A stretch of DNA of 64,000 nt, taken from assembly GCF_017875955.1 (NCBI RefSeq), contig NZ_JAGINK010000001.1, forward strand, positions 2,270,001 through 2,334,000, written 5' to 3'. Source of the stretch: Pseudomonas sp. BP8. GTDB lineage: Bacteria; Pseudomonadota; Gammaproteobacteria; Pseudomonadales; Pseudomonadaceae. The notes below the pieces were generated by a model that was given only the letters and a program-made list of their open reading frames with translations, was not told the DNA's origin and did not search any database. Below, piece by piece: positions 18,573 through 27,953 of this stretch (positions are counted from its first letter, which is position 1; each line of letters opens with the position of its first letter). A program made the position numbers and the translations under genes.

Positions 18573-19397
18573 TTATTCCCGCTTGGTAAACAGTGCATTA
18601 CCGCAGCGCGAGCAGAATGCCGCGCCATGTTCATGGCTTTTTTTGCGGCATACCGGGCAGTCATGCTGCAGCTGCTCACCGCGCATGGCATTGGCCAGTT
18701 CGGCGGTGAAGATGCCGGTGGGTACGGCGATGATCGAGTAGCCGGTGATCATCACCAGTGACGACAGCACCTGGCCTAGCGGGGTCTTGGGCACGATATC
18801 GCCGAAGCCGACGGTGGTCAGGGTGACGATGGCCCAATAGATACCCTTGGGGATACTGGTGAAGCCATGCTCTGGGCCTTCGATCACGTACATCAAGGTG
18901 CCGAACACGGTCACCAGGGTGGATACGGTGACCAGAAAGACGATGATCTTCTGCTTGCTGCCGCGCAGCGCCGCCATCAGGTAATTGGCCTGCTTGAGGT
19001 ACTGGCCAAGCTTGAGCACGCGGAAGATTCGCAGCATGCGGATCACGCGGATGATCAGCAGGTACTGGGCGTCGCTGTAGTACAGCGCAATGATCCCGGG
19101 CACGATCGCCAGCAGGTCGACCAGCCCGTAGAAGCTGAAGGCATACCGCAGCGGCTTGGGCGAGCAGTACAGGCGCGTCAGGTACTCGGCGAGAAAGATC
19201 GCCGTAAAGCCCCATTCGATGGCGGCGAGCAGGCCGGCATAGCTCTGGTGCACCTGGTCGATGCTGTCGAGGATGACCGTCACCAGGCTGGCAAGGATGA
19301 TCAGCAGGAGGGTCTTGTCGAAGCGTCTGCCTGCCGTGGTGTCGGTCTGGAAGACGATGATGTAGAGCCGCTCGCGCAGGCTCGCAGGGGTTGGCAT
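18573..19397 (-). CDS. Voltage-gated potassium channel-like protein with C-terminal zinc ribbon
   Basis: The product is 274 residues with six membrane segments. The S4 helix carries arginines at regular spacing (R117, R120, R123, R126), and the potassium filter TTVGFGD is at residues 194-200. After the pore helix the protein ends with a short CxxC pair region (C247, C250, C262, C265) that looks like a zinc ribbon. This tail is unlike the usual RCK or cyclic nucleotide domains. It should form a tetrameric potassium-selective channel. Confidence 0.88.
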   Translation of the reverse strand: MPTPASLRERLYIIVFQTDTTAGRRFDKTLLLIILASLVTVILDSIDQVHQSYAGLLAAIEWGFTAIFLAEYLTRLYCSPKPLRYAFSFYGLVDLLAIVPGIIALYYSDAQYLLIIRVIRMLRIFRVLKLGQYLKQANYLMAALRGSKQKIIVFLVTVSTLVTVFGTLMYVIEGPEHGFTSIPKGIYWAIVTLTTVGFGDIVPKTPLGQVLSSLVMITGYSIIAVPTGIFTAELANAMRGEQLQHDCPVCRKKSHEHGAAFCSRCGNALFTKRE

Positions 19398-19441
19398 GGG
19401 CGCGTTCCAATGTTCAATGGCCAGAGCCTAGGGGCTGCCCC

Positions 19442-20320
19442 TCAGCTGTGCAAGCGGCGCGGGTTGCCACCTCCGGCCAGGCGTGGCAGGTGCAGGCTCA
19501 GATTGAGCAACCAGCAGGCAGTGACAAACGGGGCGGTCAGCCCGGCGACTGGCAGCAGGTTGAACAGCGGCTGCAGCAGGATCGCCAGGACAATGGCCAG
19601 CAACGGCAGCCAGGGGCGTTCGCGTTGGCTGCAGAAGGCCAGCGCGGCCAGCGCCGCATTGAACCCCAGCAGCCCCATCCAGGCGGTCTGTGCTTCGCCG
19701 GCGAGCAGCGCCACGCTGCCGCCGATAGCGGAGCCAAGCAGTGCCCAGAACGCAGCGTAGCGGTTGCAGATAAACAGGCCGATCGCGATCAGCACGCCGG
19801 CCAGTGGTTGGTCGAGGAGGAAGATCTGGCCTAGGCCGCGGGCCAGAGCCTGGACCGGCTCAGCCTCGACCGGGGCGCTCACCGCCGAAGGCTCGGCCAG
19901 GAGCAGGGCGCCCCAGCCGAACAGCACGAACGGCGCCGTATAGACCGTCAGCAGATAGCCGCCGCGCTTGCGCCATTGATGGACGAGGATGCTCGACAGG
20001 CCACCGGCGGCGATGATCAGCGGCGGTAAAATCGCCGACCACGGCAGTACCGCGCTGAACAGTACGCCGATCAGCACACCGTTGTAGCTGTACAGCCCGG
20101 CCTGGCGGTCGCCGCGGTCATAGCCGCGCCGTTGTGCGGTGAGCAGGCCGGCCAGGGCGCCGAGCAGGGCGCCGCCGACCAGGTTGGGCGCGGTCAGAAG
20201 GATGGCCAGCAGGCAGCACAGGCCGCACAGCGGGTTGCGCTGCAGCACCACCTGGCTGAAGCCGTTGAGCAGCGCCGTGGCCCAGTCGGGGCACGGGTTG
20301 ACGAAATTTTTCGTGTACAT
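19442..20320 (-). CDS. Urea transporter (UT family)
   Basis: The product is 292 residues, with about ten hydrophobic segments in two related halves, as in the UT family. The segments QVVLQRNPLCGLCCLLAIL and GLYSYNGVLIGVLF (N-A-L-like selectivity region) are typical. It would pass urea by facilitated diffusion. In this neighbourhood urea is expected as a by-product of purine breakdown via ureidoglycolate. It lies between the channel gene and the pykF operon, in the same direction but with a REP hairpin between. Confidence 0.85.
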   Translation of the reverse strand: MYTKNFVNPCPDWATALLNGFSQVVLQRNPLCGLCCLLAILLTAPNLVGGALLGALAGLLTAQRRGYDRGDRQAGLYSYNGVLIGVLFSAVLPWSAILPPLIIAAGGLSSILVHQWRKRGGYLLTVYTAPFVLFGWGALLLAEPSAVSAPVEAEPVQALARGLGQIFLLDQPLAGVLIAIGLFICNRYAAFWALLGSAIGGSVALLAGEAQTAWMGLLGFNAALAALAFCSQRERPWLPLLAIVLAILLQPLFNLLPVAGLTAPFVTACWLLNLSLHLPRLAGGGNPRRLHS

Positions 20321-20416
20321 GGGCAGTCAGTAGGGTTGAGGTGGGCGGTGGGCCTCTTTGGGCCTCGGTTTTCCGCAGCGTCGGTGTTGCCTGGGCCAGG
20401 GAGGGCTTTGCCCTCC

Positions 20417-20484
20417 ATTCGCGGGTCAAGCCCGCTCCTACAGGATTTGTGAGATTCCTGTAGGAGCGGGCTTGACCCGCGAAT
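20417..20484. repeat. REP inverted pair
   Basis: Inverted arms 20417-20446 and 20456-20484 with core GCGGGTCAAGCCCGC, 25 bp beyond the minus-strand pykF stop. It probably protects or ends the gcl operon transcript. Confidence 0.85.
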
Positions 20485-20509
20485 GGGGCGCAAAGCGCCC
20501 CCGGCGGTC

Positions 20510-21925
20510 TCAGATCAGTGTCTCGATCCGTAGCGTGTTAGTCGTTCCCGGTTTGCCGAAAGGCACACCGGCGGTGATCAGCAAGGTGTCACCCCGGCTG
20601 GCCATGCCTTGCGCCTGGGCAATCTCCAGCGCCGTCGAGCAGATCTCGTCGACCTGGCGCAGACGGTCGTTGACCACCGAATGCACGCCCCAGGTCACGC
20701 TCAGGCGCCGTGCGGTGACCAGGTTCGGCGTCAGGTTGAGGATCGGCGCCCGTGGTCGCTCACGCGCAGCACGCAGCGTCGAGGCACCCGACTCGCTGTA
20801 GTTGACCAGCACCGCCAGCGGCAGGATCCCGCTGATCCGGCGGATCGCACAGCTGATCGCATCCGAGACGGTAGCCTCGGCCTTGGGCCGGCCAACGTCG
20901 AGCTGGGCCTGGTAGTCCGGGCCGTTTTCGACTTGGCGGATGATCTTGCTCATCATCTGCACGGCTTCCAGTGGGTAGTCACCCGAGGCGGTCTCGGCCG
21001 ACAGCATCACCGCATCGGCGCCTTCGGCCACGGCGTTGGCCACGTCGGTGACCTCGGCGCGGGTCGGCGCCGGCGAGAAGCGCATCGACTCGAGCATCTG
21101 TGTCGCCACCACCACCGGGCGCCCGAGCTGGCGGCAGGTATTGATGATGCGTTTCTGGATCTGCGGCACGCTTTCGGCCGGCACTTCCACGCCCAGGTCG
21201 CCACGGGCAACCATGATCGCGTCGGACAGCTCGGCAATCGCCTGCAACTGCTCGACCGCCGAAGGCTTCTCGATCTTGGCCATCAGGTAGGCGCGGTCGC
21301 CGATCAGTTGGCGCGCTTCGATGATGTCTTCCGGGCGCTGAACAAACGACAGCGCCACCCAGTCGACACCCAGCTCCAGGCCGAAGGCGAGGTCGCGGCG
21401 GTCTTTTTCGGTCAGCGGGCTGAGCTCGAGCACTGCCTGCGGCACGTTGACGCCCTTGCGGTCGGACAGCTCGCCACCGGCGAGCACTTCGGTGTCGATC
21501 GCATCGCTGTGTTTGGCGGTCACCCGCAGGCGCAGCTTGCCGTCATCAAGCAGCAGGTCCATGCCCGGCTCCAGCGCAGCAATGATTTCCGGGTGTGGCA
21601 GGTTGACCCGGCGGCTGTCGCCCGGCGTGCTGTCGAGGTCCAGGCGCAGGGCCTGGCCGCGCTGCAACTGAACCTTGCCTTCGGCAAAACGGCCCACGCG
21701 CAGCTTTGGCCCTTGCAGGTCCATGAGGATGCCCAGCGGGTAGTTGAGCTGCTGTTCGACGTCGCGAATCCACTGGTAGCGCAGGGCGTGGTCGGCGTGT
21801 TCACCGTGGCTGAAGTTGAGGCGGAAGATGTTCACCCCGGCTTCGACCAGTTGGCGCACATCGTCGATGCCATTGATGGCTGGGCCGAGGGTGGCGAGGA
21901 TTTTGACTTTTTTATCAGGCGTCAT
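20510..21925 (-). CDS. pykF: Pyruvate kinase
   Basis: The product is 471 residues and converts phosphoenolpyruvate plus ADP to pyruvate plus ATP. Recognised segments are VKILATLGPAINGIDDVRQL, FRLNFSHGEH, YLMAKIEKPSAVEQL and IMVARGDLGVEVP. It is the last gene of the glyoxylate operon and overlaps ttuD by 4 bp. The operon carries glyoxylate via glycerate into lower glycolysis, which explains why a pyruvate kinase paralogue is built in. Confidence 0.95.
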   Translation of the reverse strand: MTPDKKVKILATLGPAINGIDDVRQLVEAGVNIFRLNFSHGEHADHALRYQWIRDVEQQLNYPLGILMDLQGPKLRVGRFAEGKVQLQRGQALRLDLDSTPGDSRRVNLPHPEIIAALEPGMDLLLDDGKLRLRVTAKHSDAIDTEVLAGGELSDRKGVNVPQAVLELSPLTEKDRRDLAFGLELGVDWVALSFVQRPEDIIEARQLIGDRAYLMAKIEKPSAVEQLQAIAELSDAIMVARGDLGVEVPAESVPQIQKRIINTCRQLGRPVVVATQMLESMRFSPAPTRAEVTDVANAVAEGADAVMLSAETASGDYPLEAVQMMSKIIRQVENGPDYQAQLDVGRPKAEATVSDAISCAIRRISGILPLAVLVNYSESGASTLRAARERPRAPILNLTPNLVTARRLSVTWGVHSVVNDRLRQVDEICSTALEIAQAQGMASRGDTLLITAGVPFGKPGTTNTLRIETLI

Positions 21926-23196
21926 GATTGCGGAGTCTCGAGGATCAGAATGGCGCGGAAGTCGTTGACGTTGGTGCGGGTCGGCTCGGTGACGATCAGC
22001 GCATCCAGCGCGGCGAAGTAGCCGTAGCCGTTGTTGTTGTCCAGCTCGTCCGAGGCTGACAGACCCAGGGCAGCGGCGCGGGCATGGCTGTCCGGGGTCA
22101 TTACGGCGCCGGCGTTTTCTTCCGAGCCATCGATGCCGTCGGTGTCGCCAGCCAAGGCGTACACCCCAGGCATGCCCTTGAGGTTTTCGGTAAGGCTGAG
22201 CAGAAACTCGGCGTTACGCCCGCCACGGCCGTTGCCGCGCACGGTGACGGTGGTCTCGCCGCCGGAAAGGATCACGCAGGGCGCTTTCAGCGGCTGGCCG
22301 TGCAGGACGATTTGCCGGGCGATCCCGGCGTGCACCTTGGCGACTTCGCGCGACTCACCTTCGAGGTCGCCGAGAATCAGCGGGCTGAAGCCGGCCTGGC
22401 GGCATTTGACGGCGGCGGCTTCCAGCGACTGCTGGGGTTTGGCGATCAGCTGAAAGTGGCTGCGGGCCAGCGCCGGATCATCCGCCTTGACGGTTTCCGA
22501 GGCAGGGTTGTTGAGCCAGTCGATGACGGCCTTGGGCGCACCGATGTTGTAGCGCTTGATGATTGCCAGGGCGTCGGCCGAGGTGCTCGGGTCGGCCACG
22601 GTCGGGCCAGAGGCGATCACCGTGGCGAGGTCGCCCGGCACATCGGAAATGGCATAGGTGTACACCGTGGCTGGCCAGCAGGCCTTGGCCAGGCGGCCGC
22701 CCTTGATTGCCGAGAGGTGCTTGCGCACGCAGTTCATCTCGCCGATGGTGGCGCCGGATTTGAGCAGCGCCTTGTTGATCTGTTGCTTGTCGGCCAAGGT
22801 CAGGCCTTCGGCGGGCAGGGCCAGCAGGGCCGAGCCGCCGCCTGACAGCAGGAAGATCACGCGGTCGTCTTCGGACAGGTTGCTGACCAGCGCCAGCACG
22901 CGCTTGGCCACGGCCAGGCCGGCGGCGTCGGGGACCGGGTGAGCGGCTTCGACCACTTCGATCTTCTGGCAGTTGGCGCCGTGCCCGTAGCGGGTCACGA
23001 CCAGACCGGAGACTTCGCCCTGCCAGCTTTTTTCGACCACTTCGGCCATGGCGGCGGCGGCCTTGCCGGCACCGATGACGATGACCCGGCCGCTACGGTC
23101 GGCGGGCAGGTAGGGTTCGAGGACCTGGCGGGGGTGGGCGGCGGCGATGGCTGTGTCGAACAGCTCGCGGAGTAATTGTTGCGGATCGACCGACAT
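21922..23196 (-). CDS. ttuD: Glycerate kinase / hydroxypyruvate reductase family protein TtuD
   Basis: The product is 424 residues of the GckA/TtuD family (DUF4147 plus MOFRL domain). It shows GKAAAAMAEVVEKSWQG in the N-terminal part, FLLSGGGSALLALP, and the C-terminal LAGDTDGIDG motif. Older annotation calls the family hydroxypyruvate reductase, but biochemical work on relatives shows glycerate 2-kinase activity, which fits a step between GlxR and PykF. The ATG at 23196 is chosen because an upstream frame extension is intergenic and has no ribosome site. Confidence 0.9.
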   Translation of the reverse strand: MSVDPQQLLRELFDTAIAAAHPRQVLEPYLPADRSGRVIVIGAGKAAAAMAEVVEKSWQGEVSGLVVTRYGHGANCQKIEVVEAAHPVPDAAGLAVAKRVLALVSNLSEDDRVIFLLSGGGSALLALPAEGLTLADKQQINKALLKSGATIGEMNCVRKHLSAIKGGRLAKACWPATVYTYAISDVPGDLATVIASGPTVADPSTSADALAIIKRYNIGAPKAVIDWLNNPASETVKADDPALARSHFQLIAKPQQSLEAAAVKCRQAGFSPLILGDLEGESREVAKVHAGIARQIVLHGQPLKAPCVILSGGETTVTVRGNGRGGRNAEFLLSLTENLKGMPGVYALAGDTDGIDGSEENAGAVMTPDSHARAAALGLSASDELDNNNGYGYFAALDALIVTEPTRTNVNDFRAILILETPQS

Positions 23197-23332
23197 GGCA
23201 GGCTCCCAGATTATTGTTGTTCTGCTAAAGCAAAAACGCCCCCGGAACTGCCTCCGTGCAGGCTGAACCAGGGGCGGTGTTGCGCGTTGCCACTGACGGG
23301 CCCGTGGTCGCAGGCTCATCGGTGTTGGCTGC

Positions 23333-23399
23333 TTCGCGGGGTAAGCCCGCTCCTACAGGATTCGCGCAGTACCTGTAGGAGCGGGCTTGTCCCGCGAAG
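23333..23399. repeat. REP inverted pair
   Basis: Inverted REP cores lie in the 227-bp gap between glxR and ttuD, inside the operon. They could set differential stability of the upstream and downstream parts of the transcript. Confidence 0.85.
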
Positions 23400-23423
23400 A
23401 GGCCAGAGAAGGCTTACAACCTG

Positions 23424-24317
23424 TTACTTGTCGCCGCGGATCGAGAAGTTGGCCATGTGCTCCAGGCCCTTGATCAGCGCCGAGTGGTCCCAGTTGCCGC
23501 CACCGAGGGCGACACAGGTGCTGAACACTTGCTGGGCGTTGGAGGTATTGGGCAGGTTGATGCCCAGCTCCTTGGCGCCTTGCAGGGCCAGGTTCAGGTC
23601 CTTCTGGTGCAGGTTGATGCGGAAGCCTGGGTCGAAGGTGCCTTTGATCATGCGCTCGGCATGCACTTCAAGGATTTTCGACGAAGCGAAACCGCCCATC
23701 AGTGCTTCACGCACCTTGGCCGGATCGGCACCGTTCTTGGCGGCGAACAGCAGCGCTTCACTGACGGCCTGGATGTTCAGGGCGACGATGATCTGGTTGG
23801 CAACCTTGGCGGTCTGGCCATCGCCATTGCCACCGACGCGGGTGATGTTCTTGCCCATCAGTTCGAACAGCGGCAGGGTGCGCTCGAAGGCTTTCGGGCA
23901 ACCGCCGACCATGATGCTCAGGGTCGCTGCCTTGGCACCGACTTCACCACCGGAGACTGGCGCGTCCAGGTAGGCGGCACCGGTGGCCTTGATCTTCTCG
24001 GCGAAGGCCTTGGTGGCGGTCGGCGAGATCGAGCTCATGTCGATGACGATCTTGTTCGGGCCAATGCCTTCGGCTACGCCGTTCTCACCGAACAGGACGG
24101 CTTCGACCTGTGGGGTATCGGGAACCATGACGATGATGAATTCAGCTTCCTGGGCCACTTCCTTCGGATTGGCCAGGGCGACTGCGCCGGCGGCGATCAG
24201 CTCAGCCGGGGCCGCGTCGTGGTGGGTGGAAACGAACAGGCTGTGACCTGCTTTTTGCAGGTTTTGGGCCATGGGCTTGCCCATGATGCCGGTGCCGATG
24301 AAACCGATTTTAGCCAT
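23424..24317 (-). CDS. glxR: 2-hydroxy-3-oxopropionate (tartronate semialdehyde) reductase
   Basis: The product is 297 residues and reduces tartronate semialdehyde, the Gcl product, to D-glycerate with NAD(P)H. It has the N-terminal nucleotide motif GFIGTGIMGKP (GxGxxG at residues 8-13), the substrate signature DAPVSGGEVGA (residues 118-128) and the catalytic lysine K171 in GQTAKVANQ. It lies between hyi and ttuD in the gcl operon. Confidence 0.96.
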   Translation of the reverse strand: MAKIGFIGTGIMGKPMAQNLQKAGHSLFVSTHHDAAPAELIAAGAVALANPKEVAQEAEFIIVMVPDTPQVEAVLFGENGVAEGIGPNKIVIDMSSISPTATKAFAEKIKATGAAYLDAPVSGGEVGAKAATLSIMVGGCPKAFERTLPLFELMGKNITRVGGNGDGQTAKVANQIIVALNIQAVSEALLFAAKNGADPAKVREALMGGFASSKILEVHAERMIKGTFDPGFRINLHQKDLNLALQGAKELGINLPNTSNAQQVFSTCVALGGGNWDHSALIKGLEHMANFSIRGDK

Positions 24318-24369
24318 GAGAGATTACCTCGTTGTAATTGTTGAATCTCGCTGGAGAGGCGACTCGCAC

Positions 24370-24470
24370 CCCTGTAGAAGCGGGCTTGCCCCGCGAACAA
24401 GGGCGCAGCCCTTGCCATGCCCCGCGGTAGCTGGGCAGGCCTCTTCGCGGGATTAGCCCGCTCCTGCAGA
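24370..24470. repeat. Two degenerate REP copies between glxR and hyi
   Basis: One REP core lies at 24370-24397 and a second, inverted and diverged, at 24441-24470. They fill most of the 168-bp gap. Confidence 0.7.
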
Positions 24471-24485
24471 GGGCGCGTGCGTGCC

Positions 24486-25268
24486 TTAGATTGCGTTATG
24501 GGTCTTGAGCCAGCCGAGGCCTGCCTCGGTGGTGGTCAGCGGCTTGTACTCCGCGCCCACCCAGCCCTGGTAGCCGATGCGGTCCAGGTGCTCGAACAGG
24601 AAGCGGTAGTTGATCTCGCCGGTGCCTGGCTCGTTGCGGCCGGGGTTGTCGGCCAGCTGGACATGGTTGATCAGCTTCAGGTTGGCCTCGAGGGTACGGG
24701 CCAGGTCACCTTCCATGATCTGCATGTGGTAGATGTCGTACTGCAGGAACAGGTTGGCGCTGCCGACCTCGGCCTGGATCTCCAGCGCCTGCTTGGTGGT
24801 GTTCAGGTAGAAGCCGGGGATGTCGCGGGTGTTGATCATTTCCATGACCAGGCGGATCCCGGCGGCTTGCAGCTTGTCGGCGGCAAACTTCAGGTTGTCG
24901 ACAAAGGTCTTGCGCACATCGGCGCACTGCAGGCCCTGCGGACGAATACCGGCCAGGCAGTTGATCTGGGTATTGCCCAGCACCTTGGCGTATTCGATCG
25001 CTTTGTCGACGCCGGCACGGAATTCTTCAACGCGGTCCGGGTGGCAGGCGATGCCGCGCTCACCTTTGCCCCAGTCGCCGGCCGGCAGGTTGAACAGCAC
25101 CTGGGTCAGGCCGTGGCCGTCGAGTTGCTGCTTGATCTCGGCGGGGCTGAAATCGTACGGGAAGAGGTACTCGACGCCACTGAAGCCAGCGTCGGCGGCG
25201 GCCTTGAAGCGGGCCAGGAAGTCCTGCTCGGTGAACAGCATGGACAGGTTGGCAGCGAAGCGAGGCAT
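24486..25268 (-). CDS. hyi: Hydroxypyruvate isomerase
   Basis: The product is 260 residues with a TIM-barrel of the AP endonuclease 2/xylose isomerase-like family. It begins MPRFAANLSMLFTEQDFLAR, the standard Hyi N-terminus, and holds metal-site stretches such as VMEMINTRDIPGFYL and LQYDIYHMQIMEGD. It interconverts hydroxypyruvate and tartronate semialdehyde. The ATG at 25268 has AGGAGAC upstream. It is 57 bp downstream of gcl. Confidence 0.95.
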   Translation of the reverse strand: MPRFAANLSMLFTEQDFLARFKAAADAGFSGVEYLFPYDFSPAEIKQQLDGHGLTQVLFNLPAGDWGKGERGIACHPDRVEEFRAGVDKAIEYAKVLGNTQINCLAGIRPQGLQCADVRKTFVDNLKFAADKLQAAGIRLVMEMINTRDIPGFYLNTTKQALEIQAEVGSANLFLQYDIYHMQIMEGDLARTLEANLKLINHVQLADNPGRNEPGTGEINYRFLFEHLDRIGYQGWVGAEYKPLTTTEAGLGWLKTHNAI

Positions 25269-25325
25269 GGTTGTCTCCTTGCAGAAGAAGGCCCCCGGCA
25301 CAGCCGGCGCGGGGGCGTCAGGCAG

Positions 25326-27101
25326 TCAGTCGAGCATCGAGATCGCGGTAGGCGCGTCGTTGCCGACCAGGGCGAGGTCTTCGAACTCGTTGACCGCGTT
25401 GATCTCGGTGCCCATGGAAATGTTGGTCACACGCTCGAGAATCACCTCAACCACGACCGGTACGCGGAACTCTTCGGCCATTTTCTGCGCCTTGAGCAGG
25501 GCAGGGGCGATGTCACCCGGCTCGAACACACGCAGGGCCTTGCAACCCAGGCCTTCGACCACGGCGACGTGGTCGACACCGTAGCTGCCGGCTTCGGTCG
25601 AGTTGATGTTCTCGAACGCCAGTTGTACACAGTAATCCATGTCGAAGCCACGCTGCGCCTGGCGGATCAGGCCGAGGTAGGCGTTGTTCACCAGCACGTG
25701 GACGTATGGCAGGTTGAACTGCGCGCCCACTGCAAGCTCTTCGATCATGAACTGGAAGTCGTAGTCACCGGACAGCGCGACCACCTTGCGTTTCGGGTCG
25801 GCCTTGACCACGCCCAGTGCAGCAGGAATGGTCCAGCCGAGCGGGCCGGCCTGGCCACAGTTGATCCAGTGACGCGGCTTGTACACGTGCAGGAACTGCG
25901 CGCCGGCGATCTGCGACAGACCGATGGTGCTGACGTAGCAGGTGTCTTTGCCGAACACCTGGTTCATCTCTTGATAAACCCGCTGCGGCTTGACCGGCAC
26001 GTTGTCGAAGTGGGTCTTGCGCTGCAGGCTGGCCTTGCGCTGCTGGCAGTCTTCCAGCCACGCGCCGCGGTCCTTCAGCTTGCCGGCGGCTTTCCACTCG
26101 CGGGCCACTTCGAGGAACACGTCCAGGGCCTTGCCGGCATCGGAAACGATGCCCAGGTCCGGGGTGAACACGCGGCCGATCTGGGTCGGTTCGATGTCGA
26201 CGTGGACGAATTTGCGGCCTTCGGTGTAGACGTCGACCGAGCCGGTGTGGCGGTTGGCCCAACGGTTGCCGATGCCCAGTACCAGGTCGGATTTGAGCAG
26301 GGTGGCGTTGCCGTAGCGGTGCGAAGTCTGCAGACCGACCATGCCGACCATCTGTGGGTGGTCGTCAGGGATGATGCCCCAGCCCATCAGGGTCGGGATC
26401 ACCGGTACGCCGGTCAGTTCGGCGAACTCGACCAGTTTCTCGCAGGCATCAGCGTTGATGATGCCACCACCGGCGACCAGCAGCGGACGCTCGGCGTCGT
26501 TGAGCATGGCCAGGGCTTTTTCGGCTTGTACGCGGCTGGCGGCAGGCTTGTTCACCTGCAGCGGCTCGTAGGCGTCGATGTCGAACTCGATCTCGGCCAT
26601 CTGCACGTCGAACGGCAGGTCGATCAGCACAGGGCCTGGGCGGCCGCTGCGCATTTCAAAGAAGGCCTTCTGGAAGGCGTACGGCACCTGGCCCGGCTCG
26701 AGCACGGTGGTGGCCCATTTGGTCACCGGCTTGACGATGTTGGTGATGTCGACGGCCTGGAAGTCTTCCTTGTGCAAGCGTGCACGCGGGGCTTGGCCGG
26801 TGATGCAGAGGATCGGGATGGAGTCGGCCGACGCACTGTACAGGCCGGTGACCATGTCGGTGCCGGCAGGGCCGGAGGTGCCGATGCACACGCCGATGTT
26901 GCCCGGATTGGCACGGGTGTAACCCTCGGCCATGTGCGAGGCGCCTTCGACGTGGCGAGCGAGGACGTGATCGATGCCGCCGACTTTCTTCAGGGCCGAG
27001 TACAGAGGGTTGATGGCAGCCCCTGGGATGCCGAACGCGGTATCTACACCTTCACGGCGCATGACCAGCACGGCTGCATCGATTGCTCTCATTTTGCTCA
27101 T
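25326..27101 (-). CDS. gcl: Glyoxylate carboligase (tartronate-semialdehyde synthase)
   Basis: The product is a 591-residue thiamine-diphosphate enzyme that joins two glyoxylates to tartronate semialdehyde and CO2. The position that is a catalytic glutamate in most ThDP enzymes is valine here (V51 in ARHVEGA), the hallmark of glyoxylate carboligase. The ThDP/Mg motif runs from [11 protein letters not shown] to LVNNAYLG. It is the first gene of the operon. A TTGTATACAA site lies 26 bp upstream of the start. Confidence 0.97.
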   Translation of the reverse strand: MSKMRAIDAAVLVMRREGVDTAFGIPGAAINPLYSALKKVGGIDHVLARHVEGASHMAEGYTRANPGNIGVCIGTSGPAGTDMVTGLYSASADSIPILCITGQAPRARLHKEDFQAVDITNIVKPVTKWATTVLEPGQVPYAFQKAFFEMRSGRPGPVLIDLPFDVQMAEIEFDIDAYEPLQVNKPAASRVQAEKALAMLNDAERPLLVAGGGIINADACEKLVEFAELTGVPVIPTLMGWGIIPDDHPQMVGMVGLQTSHRYGNATLLKSDLVLGIGNRWANRHTGSVDVYTEGRKFVHVDIEPTQIGRVFTPDLGIVSDAGKALDVFLEVAREWKAAGKLKDRGAWLEDCQQRKASLQRKTHFDNVPVKPQRVYQEMNQVFGKDTCYVSTIGLSQIAGAQFLHVYKPRHWINCGQAGPLGWTIPAALGVVKADPKRKVVALSGDYDFQFMIEELAVGAQFNLPYVHVLVNNAYLGLIRQAQRGFDMDYCVQLAFENINSTEAGSYGVDHVAVVEGLGCKALRVFEPGDIAPALLKAQKMAEEFRVPVVVEVILERVTNISMGTEINAVNEFEDLALVGNDAPTAISMLD

Positions 27102-27126
27102 GGGTTGTGCCTCATCGATTTTGTAA

Positions 27127-27136
27127 TTGTATACAA
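27127..27136. promoter_or_regulatory. TTGTATACAA operator-like palindrome (gcl)
   Basis: Perfect 10-bp palindrome 26 bp upstream of gcl, close enough to overlap the promoter or transcript start. A second copy serves the divergent gene. Confidence 0.6.
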
Positions 27137-27241
27137 CTTGCTCTGCGGCAAAGTGTATTCACGCTCGGCGGCTTAGGTCAATCCATTTTCATCGGAACCG
27201 ATAGCTTTCGTCGGGAAGCCCATAAAAACGGCGTTTAGTCT

Positions 27242-27255
27242 GATCGTGCACGATC
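27242..27255. promoter_or_regulatory. 14-bp perfect palindrome GATCGTGCACGATC
   Basis: A perfect palindrome lies 105 bp upstream of the GlcG-like gene, immediately before the second TTGTATACAA site. No regulator is assigned. Confidence 0.4.
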
Positions 27256-27266
27256 GTCTAAAAATA

Positions 27267-27276
27267 TTGTATACAA
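27267..27276. promoter_or_regulatory. TTGTATACAA operator-like palindrome (GlcG-like gene)
   Basis: Perfect copy 84 bp upstream of the GlcG/HbpS-like gene, paired with the copy near gcl 131 bp away. Confidence 0.6.
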
Positions 27277-27359
27277 AAAGATATGCCGTTGTGTTCTATT
27301 TGCAGGACAGGTTTTTAACTGCCCTCGGGGCTTCTCACAACAAGAAGAGGACCTTTGCA

Positions 27360-27800
27360 ATGACTACATTGACCCTGAAAGTCGCTGTCGGCCTGGTCAA
27401 CGCCGCGCTGGCGGCGGGCCGCAAGATCAACGCGGCGCCACTGACCGTGGTGGTGCTGGATGCCGGCGGTCACCTGCTGGCGCTGCAGCGCGAGGATGGC
27501 GGCAGCCTGTTGCGCCCGGACCTGGCGACCGGCAAGGCATGGGGCGCGATTGCCCTGGGCAAGGGCTCGCGCTTGCTGGCGCTGGATGCGCAGCAGCGGC
27601 CGGCATTTTTTGCCGCGCTGAATGGGCTGGGCGAGCGGCCGGTGGTGCCGGCGCCGGGTGGCGTGCTGATTCGTGATCAAGCCGGCAAAGTGCTCGGCGC
27701 GGTGGGGATCAGCGGGGATACGTCGGATATCGACGAGCAGTGCGCGATCACTGCGATCGAGGAGGTTGGCTTGACGGCAGATGCGGGTGTGGCTGCCTGA
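27360..27800 (+). CDS. GlcG/HbpS family protein
   Basis: The product is 146 residues of the heme-degrading/binding GlcG-HbpS fold (DUF336). It shows LTVVVLDAGGHLLALQRED, a LRPDLATGKAWGA segment and the glycine-rich PAPGGVLIRD. Members often accompany glycolate or glyoxylate genes, and their role is unproven. The ATG at 27360 follows AAGAGGA. A longer in-frame reading would begin in the operator region and is rejected. It is divergent from gcl and shares its operator-like motif. Confidence 0.85.
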   Translation: MTTLTLKVAVGLVNAALAAGRKINAAPLTVVVLDAGGHLLALQREDGGSLLRPDLATGKAWGAIALGKGSRLLALDAQQRPAFFAALNGLGERPVVPAPGGVLIRDQAGKVLGAVGISGDTSDIDEQCAITAIEEVGLTADAGVAA

Positions 27801-27897
27801 TCTGTGCCATTGGGGCCGCTTTGCGGCCCTTTCCGACCGGTCCGGCGCCCCGGCAAGGCCGCTCCCACAACAACGCTAACTCATTGATTTAATCGAC

Positions 27898-27926
27898 CCC
27901 TGTAGGAGCGGGCTTGTCCCGTGATG
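27898..27926. repeat. Single REP element
   Basis: One REP core (CTGTAGGAGCGGGCTTGTCC) lies between the convergent GlcG-like and TetR genes, beside a second diverged palindrome around 27850-27870. Confidence 0.7.
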
Positions 27927-27953
27927 GGCTGCAAAGCAGCCCCTAGGGCCGGC

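Noticed and set aside
24417..27176. Very long open frame (919 codons) on the plus strand opposite hyi and gcl
   Set aside because: It is the antisense shadow of two well-recognised genes, a common result of high GC at third positions, and its translation shows no family motif.
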